In this document: positions 57,036 to 64,000 of the stretch, in pieces
How the letters are laid out: each line of letters starts with the position of its first letter
How positions within the stretch are numbered: position 1 is the first letter of the stretch
NCBI GenBank assembly: GCA_020636325.1
Contig: JACJYC010000009.1
Coordinates: forward strand, 185,388-249,387
Direction: 5' to 3'
DNA length: 64,000 nt
Source of the DNA: Lewinellaceae bacterium
Lineage (GTDB): Bacteria > Bacteroidota > Bacteroidia > Chitinophagales > Saprospiraceae
Notes under the pieces: model-generated
Told to the model about the DNA's origin: nothing
Seen by the model: only the letters and a program-made list of their open reading frames with translations
Database searches by the model: none
Position numbers and translations under genes: made by a program

Positions 57036-57582
57036 AAGGGGCTATGGCGCTGTAAACGGGTTACAGCCGGAAACCGGCATTCGGGAAATCTAAATCGGAG
57101 GGGATCAAACAGAAAATGCGGCAGCAACCGCCGTTTGTACCGGCTGTGTCAGACGTGCCCGATACAATGATGGGTGCAAAAGTAGCCTGCAAAAGCGTGG
57201 TAAAACGGACAATTTGGGGGGAGGAAACGGACATTTTAGTGGTAAGTCGCAAGTTGTAAGTTGTAAGTCGTAAGTGGTAAGTTGTAAGTCGTAAGTCGTA
57301 AGTGGTAAGTGGTAAGTTGTAAGTGGTAAGTGGTAAGTCGTAAGTGGGGATCTCCTGAGCGTAGTCGAAGGATAAGTCGGTAAGGCCGCCTGCCGGTCTC
57401 CTATGCGCCATAGCCGCGGCATGCGGGGAGGAATTACCACCTCCGCCGAGGGTATGGCGGTTGGAGGAGGAATTGAGGAATTGAGGAATTGAGGAACTGA
57501 GGAATCGAGGAACTGAGGAATTGAGGAATTACCACCTCCGCAAGGCTACGGCGGTCGGAGGAGGAATTGAAAACCAGGCTGT
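57036..57582. repeat. Repeat-filled intergenic region: GTAAGT and GAGGAATT tandem repeats with CTACGGCGG elements
   Basis: Positions 57238-57347 are GTAAGTG/GTAAGTT heptanucleotide units; 57421-57570 alternate GAGGAATT octanucleotide units with two copies of the dispersed element (ACCTCCGCCGAGGGTATGGC and ACCTCCGCAAGGCTACGGCG). No gene is seen. Confidence 0.75.
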
Positions 57583-57653
57583 GAGTCTGTTTCTGATGTT
57601 TAGCATGTGCAGCTTGCTAAACATCCGGATGGCACAAAATGCTGAACGATCCC
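57583..57653 (+). mobile_element. Degenerate MITE copy D (about 71 bp)
   Basis: It starts GAGTCTGTTT and ends CTGAACGATCCC, matching the MITE ends, but lacks the first inner 40 bases. The internal hairpin is GATGTTTAGCA-TGTGCAGCT-TGCTAAACATC, whose loop is in the opposite orientation to copies A and C. No target duplication is visible. Confidence 0.6.
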
Positions 57654-57715
57654 TGCGACTTTGCCACGGGCACTCAACCAGGATCCAATGGACCAGGATA
57701 GACGGAAACAGCGCC

Positions 57716-60700
57716 TCAAATCCCGGAAGGCCGCGCCCCGAACCGCTTTTCAAACAGATCGGAAAAATAGCGGGTGTCGTTGAAGCCGACCGCGTAGCAT
57801 ACTTCCTTGACGGTAGCGTACCGGCCGGCCTGGAGCAGCTCGCAGGCTTTTTGCAGGCGCATTTCCTGGAGATAATGGTTGGGGGTCATGCCGGTGAGTT
57901 GTTTGAGGCGCCGGCTGAAATGGCGGGTGCTCAGGTTCAGCTTCCCGGCGGTGAAGTCCATATTCAGGCTGCCGTCCGCCATTTGGGTCAGGAAGAGTTG
58001 CTCAACGGTTTCCAGCCATTCGGCGTCGACTTTGGAGATTACGGGTTTATGGATCGCGATATCCGGTTTTTGGGGCTGGTCGGCGGCAGAAAACAAGGCC
58101 AGCCGCTCCCGGTAATTGTGCAGCAGGTTTTCGATCCGGGCCAGCAACTCTTCTTCCTGAAACGGTTTGGTGAGGTAGTCGTCGACCCCGATGCGCAGGG
58201 CCCTAAGTTTGACCCGGATATCGGCCCTGGCGGTGAGCATGATGAAAGGGATATGCCGAAGCCGGTCTTTGCTCTTGACCGTTTCCAGCAGCTGAAATCC
58301 GTCCATGACGGGCATCATCAGGTCGGAGATGATGAGGTCGACCGGTTCGCTGCCGGGTTCCAGCAATAACTGGAGCGCCGCTTTGCCGTTGTCCGCGGTG
58401 CGCACCCGGTATATCGGCGCCAGGACGGATTCCATATACTTCCGCAGATCGGGGTTGTCCTCCACGATCAGGATGGCCGGTTCCTTGCCGTTTGAAGACC
58501 TGGATTGGCGATTCGGCCCGGGTAAAAGTTCGGGTTCCTTCGGGTAGGATGGCGATTCGGTCGGGAGGCCCGGGGCTTCCTCCGGCTCATTATGCAGCGT
58601 GGCATTGCCGGTCGCTTCCCTTTTCGGAAACCTGAAATAAAAGGTACTGCCTGAGCCGTACACGCTTTCCGCCCAGACTTCGCCTTCCAGCAGGCCGGCA
58701 AGCTCCCGGCAAAGCGACAGGCCGATGCCCGTACCGCCCTGCGCTTGCACGCCCGGTTGCCTGGATTGGTAAAAACGGTCGAAAATGTAGGGCAGATCGT
58801 CGGGATGGATGCCGGGGCCGGTATCGGATACCCGGATCAACAGCTGATCGCCCATGTCCTCAACCCGGAGCTCAATGACCCCGCCCGCCGGCGTGAATTT
58901 GGTGGCGTTGGACAGGAAGTTGTATGCGATCTTCTCAAATTTGCCGGTATCCAGGCGGAGGCGCAGACCGGTATCGGCCTGGTAGTTGAACAGGAGTTTG
59001 AATGGTTCGCTGTCGTTGAAGGAGCTGAACTGGGCAACTATAGGCTGCAGGAACCGGTAGAAATTGACCGGCGTTTCCACGACTTCCAACCGGCCGGTTT
59101 CCAGTTTGGACAGGTCCAGGATCTCATTGACGAGTTTGAGCAGGTGATCGCCGTTGCGGCGGACGATCTGCAGCAGGTTCAGGTCTGCTTCCTGCCAATG
59201 CCCGCGCTTCAGCAGGCTGCCGACCGGGCCCAGCATCAGGGTCAGCGGTGTGCGCAGTTCATGGCTGACATTGGCAAAAAACCTGGACTTGAGCTGTTCC
59301 AGCGACTTCAACGCTTCCGTCTGTTGCAGGATGGTCTCATTCTGGCGGGCCAGTTGATGCCGGGCCTTCCGCTGTTTCAGAAAACCGATGAGGATAGCCA
59401 CACCCAGCAGGGTGATCAGGGCGGAGAACACAAACAACAGGGTCCGTTGGGTTTGGGTGGTTTCCAGCAGGCTTTCTTTTTCCTGGAGGAGCATTTCTTT
59501 CTCCTGCAGCAGTTTTTCTTTTTCCCCTGTGCGGTATTGGGTTTCCAGCCGGCTGAGCAAGGCGGTATTCTTTTGGGTATACATCAGGCTGGTCATTTCA
59601 TAGGCCTTCTCCAATTCCTTGAGCGCCATGCCTGTCTGGCCGTTTGCTTTGGCCAGGGCATAGAAGCTTTCGTGAAGGGCAACCATTTCGGGCTCCGTCC
59701 CGCCGGTTTTCATAATGATCGCTCTGGACTTTTCCATCGGGGCCCGCGCTTTCCCGAATTGTTTGGTGTCGATATAAAGCCAGGCCAGGTGGGAGTAAAG
59801 CTGGCCGGTATAGGCTGTGCGGCAGGCATCGGCATACCGGATGCTTTCCAGCATCATTTTTTCAGCTTCTTCCGCGCGACCGAGTTTGATCAGGGAATTG
59901 CAGATGACCGTTCTGATCCGGATGTATTGGCTGCTTTCCTCAAAATCCTTCAGGTAATCCAGCGCCTTGTTGAGGTAATCGAAATGAAGGTCCATTTGAC
60001 CGGCATCGATGTAGTTGAGCGAAATCGATACCAATTCACGGATGATGATGGCCGTATCCCGGGTGATGCGGGCCAATGCCAGCGCCTTCTGGTGGTAGGG
60101 CACCGCTTTCAGGGAAGGGCCTAAAAACACGTCCCGGTTGATGAAACCGATCAGCGACAAGGCGTTGATCTGCAGGGTGGTGTCCCCGGTTTCCTGGGCT
60201 GATGCCAGCGCTTCCCCCACCTGTACCCGCGCTTGCTCGGGGCGGCGGTTGCGGTAGCTGGTAAAGGCGACGATGTACCGGGCCCGCGGATGATTCCCCG
60301 GGAGCCTTTTTTCCATTTCCTGCAACCTGGCGGCAAGGCTGTCGGCTGTCCGGTATTCAAAAAAATACAAGCAGTTGGAGATCTGCTCGATGCTGATGTC
60401 CAACTCGTCGGCGGCGTTGCCTTTGGCGGCAGCCAGCAGGCGGTTCAGGATCAGGTTGCTGCAATCCTTCAAGCCTTTGCGGCGGTATTCGGCAACCTTT
60501 TCCAGCCAATATGGTTTGCGGGCAAGCACATCCCCGTCCAGGTGGTCTTCCAGATCGCAGATGGCCGCTGGCTGCAGGTCGACGGCGCGGACCGGCAGCG
60601 CGGCAATTTTTTTCAGACATTCCTCCAGTTGGAGCGGGTCGTAAGGAGTGGCCTCCGGAAGGACGGCGGACCAGAAATTTGCCAGGCTGTCTTGTTCAAA

Positions 60701-60844
60701 ATCCGCAGCGTGCAAAGGGCGGAATAAGATCCCGAGCAGGAACAGTAATAATAATCGAGTGTTCAAAACCAGTGTTAATTGAATGTAGCGATCAAAAAAT
60801 TGACTTTCGGGACGCCTTAACGCGGCCCGCGGCAAGTGTTCCAA
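57716..60844 (-). CDS. Hybrid two-component sensor-regulator with TPR sensor and AraC-type output
   Basis: In order: signal-like hydrophobic segment (LNTRLLLLFLLGILFRPLHA), TPR-rich periplasmic part (about residues 40-440), coiled coil (EKEKLLQEKEMLLQEKESLL), one transmembrane segment (LLFVFSALITLLGVAILIGF), HisKA with FANVSHELRTPLTLMLG, HATPase (IFDRFYQSRQPGVQ, GTGIGLSLCRELAGLLEG), receiver (ILIVEDNPDLRKYME, LIISDLMMPVMDG) and C-terminal AraC helix-turn-helix (LQEMRLQKACELLQAGRYAT). The whole phosphorelay is in one protein. Upstream codons before TTG 60766 lack signal character, so the true start may be that TTG rather than ATG 60844. Targets are unknown. Confidence 0.9.
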   Translation of the reverse strand: MEHLPRAALRRPESQFFDRYIQLTLVLNTRLLLLFLLGILFRPLHAADFEQDSLANFWSAVLPEATPYDPLQLEECLKKIAALPVRAVDLQPAAICDLEDHLDGDVLARKPYWLEKVAEYRRKGLKDCSNLILNRLLAAAKGNAADELDISIEQISNCLYFFEYRTADSLAARLQEMEKRLPGNHPRARYIVAFTSYRNRRPEQARVQVGEALASAQETGDTTLQINALSLIGFINRDVFLGPSLKAVPYHQKALALARITRDTAIIIRELVSISLNYIDAGQMDLHFDYLNKALDYLKDFEESSQYIRIRTVICNSLIKLGRAEEAEKMMLESIRYADACRTAYTGQLYSHLAWLYIDTKQFGKARAPMEKSRAIIMKTGGTEPEMVALHESFYALAKANGQTGMALKELEKAYEMTSLMYTQKNTALLSRLETQYRTGEKEKLLQEKEMLLQEKESLLETTQTQRTLLFVFSALITLLGVAILIGFLKQRKARHQLARQNETILQQTEALKSLEQLKSRFFANVSHELRTPLTLMLGPVGSLLKRGHWQEADLNLLQIVRRNGDHLLKLVNEILDLSKLETGRLEVVETPVNFYRFLQPIVAQFSSFNDSEPFKLLFNYQADTGLRLRLDTGKFEKIAYNFLSNATKFTPAGGVIELRVEDMGDQLLIRVSDTGPGIHPDDLPYIFDRFYQSRQPGVQAQGGTGIGLSLCRELAGLLEGEVWAESVYGSGSTFYFRFPKREATGNATLHNEPEEAPGLPTESPSYPKEPELLPGPNRQSRSSNGKEPAILIVEDNPDLRKYMESVLAPIYRVRTADNGKAALQLLLEPGSEPVDLIISDLMMPVMDGFQLLETVKSKDRLRHIPFIMLTARADIRVKLRALRIGVDDYLTKPFQEEELLARIENLLHNYRERLALFSAADQPQKPDIAIHKPVISKVDAEWLETVEQLFLTQMADGSLNMDFTAGKLNLSTRHFSRRLKQLTGMTPNHYLQEMRLQKACELLQAGRYATVKEVCYAVGFNDTRYFSDLFEKRFGARPSGI

Positions 60845-61169
60845 AAGTGGGAAATGACCTTGGAGGGACGACTGCTGAGGATCGGTGAATTAATAAGTGT
60901 CGCTTTTTATAGGTCAGGCATTTTGTTCCTAACCAAGGCGAGGGTTCCCGACCTTAGCCGTAGCTAAGGGAGGCGGTTCCTCAACGCAGGGTAGGAGGAA
61001 AAGGCCTCCTAGGAAAGTGGACAGTTATTATTTCAGCGGTCCTGAATATAAAAATCATGTACGGAGATTTCTTCCCCGGGTTGCAAATTGCGGGAATAAA
61101 TTGAACAAAAAATGAGCAGGCAAATGAACACATTCGCGGCCTATCTTGCCGCAAAATACCGAGACCGTC
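60845..61169. other. Gene-free stretch with one perfect hairpin
   Basis: CCTTAGC-CGTA-GCTAAGG (60952-60969) is a perfect 7-bp stem with a tetraloop, not followed by a T run, so it is unlikely to be a simple terminator. Nothing else is recognised. Confidence 0.45.
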
Positions 61170-61712
61170 ATGAGCCAATATCAATTCTTTACCTGTTGGG
61201 AAGTCGACGGCACGCCCGAAGAGGTTTACCGAATCCTGGAAAAACCCGAAGACCTGCCCCGCTGGTGGCCCAGCGTATACCTGGATGTGGATATCCTGGA
61301 ACCCGGTCAACCCGGTGGGGTCGGCAAGCGGGTGGCGCTGTTCACAAAAGGCTGGTTGCCCTACACCCTGCGGTGGGCATTCGTTGTTACGGAAGTCAGC
61401 TTTCCGACAGGTTTCAAACTGAAAGCTTCCGGCGACTTCGAGGGGACGGGCGTCTGGCATTTTCAGGCCCTTCCCGGCGCCGGCCGCTGCCAGGTGACCT
61501 ACGACTGGCGGATCAGCGCCGAAAAACCGCTGTTGAAATACCTGAGCTTCCTCATGCGACCCCTCTTTTCCGCCAACCACCACTGGGCCATGCGCAAGGG
61601 CCTGCAAAGTCTGGTCCTGGAGCTGAAGCGACGCCAGGCCCCAACAGAGGAGGAGCGCAGGTTCGTACCGCCGCCGCCGGGGCCGATTTTTTTGTTTAAT
61701 CTGAGGAACTGA
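61170..61712 (+). CDS. START-like (SRPBCC) ligand-binding protein
   Basis: The 180-residue cytosolic protein has an SRPBCC/polyketide-cyclase-like pattern: TPEEVYRILEKPEDLPRWWP at the N-terminus, then antiparallel strands (FVVTEVSFPTGFKLKASGDF, GTGVWHFQALPGAGRCQVTY) and a long C-terminal helix (WAMRKGLQSLVLELKRRQA). It probably binds a hydrophobic small molecule; the ligand is unknown. ATG 61170 is used; a frame from 61146 exists. The last codons (LFNLRN) adjoin a GAGGAATC tandem repeat. Confidence 0.8.
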   Translation: MSQYQFFTCWEVDGTPEEVYRILEKPEDLPRWWPSVYLDVDILEPGQPGGVGKRVALFTKGWLPYTLRWAFVVTEVSFPTGFKLKASGDFEGTGVWHFQALPGAGRCQVTYDWRISAEKPLLKYLSFLMRPLFSANHHWAMRKGLQSLVLELKRRQAPTEEERRFVPPPPGPIFLFNLRN

Positions 61713-62231
61713 GGAATCGAAGAATCGAGGAATCGAGGAATCGAGGAACTGAGGAACCGAGGAATCGAAGAATCGGGGAATCGGGGATTTGAGGGTTGTT
61801 GATTCCCAATCGCATGATATTGAAGCCCTTCAGGCTTCCTCACAGCCGTTTTGAAAGTCGGTGGGATAGCATATTAAAGCCCTTTGGGCTTGAAATTAGC
61901 TTAGAAAACGGGCTTACCTCATTGTTTTGAAGGCTATTTCGGTTAATGTAATTTACGCCTGGACAAGCAGGATCAAATCCGGCAGCGGTCCTTAAATTAA
62001 GAGGGGTCGAACCGGATCTGTCCCGGTACGACCCCAGCCCCGCGCGGATTGCGCGGTATGCGAAGCTTTCGAATGCTTTTTCCAGGTTGATTTGTTTTGC
62101 TGTTGATCAGCTGATTTGAATCGGATCAACAGATCAACCTCCGGCGGCCGGAGCCTCGGCGAAGGCGGCAAATCAACAACAAATCACTCCGGCAGCCATA
62201 GCTACGCCATCAGCTTGACGAAGGCGGCAGA
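61703..62231. repeat. GAGGAATC tandem repeat, ATATT-hairpins and GC-rich dispersed elements
   Basis: Positions 61703-61793 are GAGGAATC/GAGGAACT units. Hairpins GAAGCC-CTTCA-GGCTTC (61822-61838) and AAGCCC-TTT-GGGCTT (61877-61891) follow ATATT. Two GC-rich dispersed elements lie at 62140-62175 and 62190-62232. No gene is seen; the second element ends at the stop of the lipoprotein gene. Confidence 0.7.
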
Positions 62232-62732
62232 TCACTCCACCGCCGTAAAGTTCATCGAGGCATTGATCGTCCCGTCCCCTTTCTTGTCCCAGACCTTCAC
62301 TTCCCACAGGTATTCGCCGCCGTTGACCATGGGGGTGCCGATGGTGATGTTGCCCGACAACTCGGCGGCCACTTCGGGGTCGAGGCCTTCGGCGTCGTAT
62401 TGGGTGAACAGGTCCGGCGCATCGATCACGGCGGCTCCGGCGCTGTCGGTCACGCGGATGGACATGCCCGGGTAAACCTTGCCCTCAACCGCCTTAAAGC
62501 CGCTGACCCCCGAGAAATGCATCACGATGCGGCTGCCCAGCTGGAAGTCGGTGCTTTTGAAAACCTGATTGTCCTTGGAAAGAAAAACCTCTTCGGCGCC
62601 CAAGCCCTTATAGGCATAGGACAACCCCGTGGTCAGGTCTTTGTTGACGCCGACCTGGCAACCGGTTACAGCGAGCGCCAAACCGGCAATTGCGATCAGA
62701 ATAGCAAAGGAAAAGCTCTTGTTTTTCATCAT
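62232..62732 (-). CDS. Lipoprotein of unknown function
   Basis: The 166-residue protein has a lipoprotein signal (ending ALAVTGC). The mature part is all-beta (LGSRIVMHFSGVSGFKAVEG, YPGMSIRVTDSAGAAVIDAP, GGEYLWEVKVWDKKGDGTIN) and looks like a single immunoglobulin- or C2-like domain of the kind found in small Bacteroidota lipoproteins. No motif suggests an enzyme. The first two codons are both ATG, so the start may be 62732 or 62729. Confidence 0.78.
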   Translation of the reverse strand: MMKNKSFSFAILIAIAGLALAVTGCQVGVNKDLTTGLSYAYKGLGAEEVFLSKDNQVFKSTDFQLGSRIVMHFSGVSGFKAVEGKVYPGMSIRVTDSAGAAVIDAPDLFTQYDAEGLDPEVAAELSGNITIGTPMVNGGEYLWEVKVWDKKGDGTINASMNFTAVE

Positions 62733-62750
62733 GGTAAAGGTATTGAGTTT

Positions 62751-62970
62751 ATTAGTTGTAAGTCATAAGTCATAAGTCGGGACCGTTCAGAATTTTGTGT
62801 CAACCGGATTTTTAGCATGCGCAGCTTGCTAAAAATCAGATCTTTGCGTCTATGCGTCTTTGCGTGAAAACACTGTTTTGAACAATCTCCATAAGTCCCC
62901 ATCAAGGCCACTTACCACTTACGACTTACGACTTACGACTTACAACTTACAACTTACGACTTACGACTTG
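62751..62970. repeat. GTAAGTC heptanucleotide repeat interrupted by MITE copy C
   Basis: Units of (C/G)ATAAGTC and CTTACGA-type repeats flank the MITE at 62751-62778 and 62890-62970. The repeat array therefore predates the MITE insertion at this site. Confidence 0.75.
62779..62889 (-). mobile_element. MITE copy C (111 bp) inserted in a tandem repeat
   Basis: Ends are GGGACCGTTCA and TGAACAATCTC, the reverse orientation of copy A, with the 8-bp direct repeat CATAAGTC on both sides (62771-62778 and 62890-62897). Its interior is nearly identical to copy A, so these two copies are the youngest. Confidence 0.85.
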
Positions 62971-63168
62971 TCTTAACACAAAGATCCGAATCCGGGTCAA
63001 CGCCGGCTTTAACCTTTGTCGCCAAAATTTTAAAAAATGTGCCGGCCTTGAAATTCCACAAATTTTAAACATCCCGCTACAAAATCGAAAACGCCTGAAC
63101 CGGCCCGGACCCACCTTTGCGGCATCCCCGGAGAACCGGCGGAATTCACCAAACCAAAAATGGAAATC

Positions 63169-63996
63169 ATGAAAAAGAGCATTTTCCCGATGTTGATCGC
63201 ATTTGTGCCTATGCTGGGCTGTTCGCAACCGGCCGTTGAAATTACTGGTGTTTGGGTGACCGAACACGACGGCGATACGGAAACCCTGCAATTCAACCCC
63301 GATGAAAGCTTCACGATCCGCTGGGAAACCGGTCGCGGAACAGCAGACGCGGCGGGCGCTTACTCGCTCAGCGGCCGGTCGCTGACCCTGGTTTTTGAAA
63401 ACGGCGAAACCCTGCAGTATAAGGTCCGGAATTACCTGCAAAATAGAAGTTTTTCGCTGTATTTCCCCCGGACGGGCGATACCTGGCACTACACCTGCCG
63501 GCTGACCGGCGACCAAATGGCCGGCAACGGCGGGTATGAAACAGCAGGAAACGATTACAGCGAAACGGCCGTCTATAACGAGCCCGCTACCCCGGAATAC
63601 ACCCCCATTTTCGGCGAACCTTCCCGGGCCGATCTGACCCTGCTCAACCATATCGGCGGCTCGTGGCGCTGCCGGGCGTCAAAAGAGACCATCAAGTTCA
63701 TGGATTACGGCAAGGCCTTCGTCGTAGACAGCAAGAACGACACCTACCTGGTCCTCTATTCCGTCGACGGCAAAAGCCTCCGCTTCCAGGACAAATACGA
63801 CACCAGCGGGACCTTTTACTTCACCGGCACCGTGGAAGACATCAATGACAAGCGGTTTATCCTTCGGAACGACAAGACGGGAGAGCAATACACCTACGAG
63901 TTATTGGGCCCGGTGGAGATGACCGGGTATGAAGCGCAGTTGTTGTTGTCTTATAATTCTTTGATCCATACGTTGATTGTGGGGGAGCGGAATTAG
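63169..63996 (+). CDS. Lipoprotein with two lipocalin-like domains
   Basis: The product (275 residues from ATG 63169; an ATG at 63160 is also in frame) has a lipoprotein signal (MKKSIFPMLIAFVPMLGC). Two similar beta-barrel-like halves are visible, beginning ITGVWVTEHDGDTETLQFNP and IGGSWRCRASKETIKFMDYG, each with a GxW start and repeated strand pairs, as in lipocalin-like exported proteins. A 40-residue Thr/Tyr/Pro-rich linker separates them. The ligand is unknown. The stop lies four bases before the window end. Confidence 0.75.
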   Translation: MKKSIFPMLIAFVPMLGCSQPAVEITGVWVTEHDGDTETLQFNPDESFTIRWETGRGTADAAGAYSLSGRSLTLVFENGETLQYKVRNYLQNRSFSLYFPRTGDTWHYTCRLTGDQMAGNGGYETAGNDYSETAVYNEPATPEYTPIFGEPSRADLTLLNHIGGSWRCRASKETIKFMDYGKAFVVDSKNDTYLVLYSVDGKSLRFQDKYDTSGTFYFTGTVEDINDKRFILRNDKTGEQYTYELLGPVEMTGYEAQLLLSYNSLIHTLIVGERN

Positions 63997-64000
63997 GCTA

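Noticed and set aside
60952..60969. Intrinsic terminator
   Set aside because: The stem is perfect but neither side carries a T run on the transcribed strand, and the neighbouring genes diverge here.

Overview
The window is chromosomal DNA of a Bacteroidota bacterium, most likely of the Saprospiria group. The evidence is a TonB-dependent receptor of the outer-membrane beta-barrel type, several secreted proteins ending in type IX secretion (T9SS) C-terminal domains, FG-GAP and MopE-like Ca-binding repeats, LytTR/histidine-kinase pairs, many lipoproteins, and promoters of the Bacteroidota type (TTG ... TAnnTTTG). Intergenic spaces are unusually rich in short tandem repeats with 7-8 bp periods, in a GC-rich dispersed repeat (core CTACGGCGG) and in a MITE.

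Layout. 1-10.6 kb: sugar metabolism and envelope genes (six-hairpin glycosidase cut by the window edge, SDR epimerase, cupin, FG-GAP protein, GH3, TonB-dependent receptor). 11.2-19.7 kb: MscS channel, large T9SS protein, an unrecognised helical protein, an unknown membrane protein, a YcaQ-like DNA glycosylase, small secreted proteins and lipoproteins. 20-25.1 kb: an RNA-repair island. A WYL regulator is divergently oriented from a structured non-coding RNA, followed by an SPFH/band-7 protein, a T4 Rnl1-like RNA ligase and a T4 Pnkp-like kinase-phosphatase. 25.2-25.5 kb: remnant of a DUF4143-type ATPase. 25.5-32.2 kb: five-gene minus-strand cluster with three related alpha-helical pore-forming toxin subunits (HBL/NHE-like) and two partner proteins of unknown function. 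32.5-44.4 kb: tricorn-like protease, decayed small gene, GH28, PQQ-dependent dehydrogenase, K+-channel-like protein, OsmC, LytTR regulator with sensor kinase, enolase-superfamily remnant. 44.6-64 kb: T9SS proteins, serine hydrolase, GH20, DUF3124 lipoprotein, retropepsin-like protease, alpha carbonic anhydrase, hybrid two-component regulator, START-like protein, lipoproteins.

The most striking find is in the leader of the RNA-repair operon (21439-21741). Two tandem tRNA-like cloverleaves (21564-21629 and 21630-21697) are circularly permuted. Each has a perfect T-arm with TTCGATT loop, a capped acceptor stem (caps CCAA and TTCG), U8-A9, a D-arm with all conserved D-loop bases, and a 5-bp anticodon stem that is open where the anticodon loop should be. 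This is the topology of a tRNA cut in its anticodon loop, the natural substrate of T4-type Pnkp/Rnl1 repair. Palindromes sharing the half-site TTGCGCAGT sit at both divergent promoters and are probable WYL-regulator operators. A Band-7-linked RNA-repair system with a tRNA-like RNA was predicted by comparative genomics (Burroughs and Aravind, 2016, from memory); I do not know of a description of the tandem permuted design or the operators.

Other notable items are the tripartite toxin cluster, a 103-111 bp MITE with 11-bp inverted ends and 8-bp target duplications in three copies, and short tandem repeats that supply stop codons, C-terminal tails and one signal peptide of neighbouring genes.
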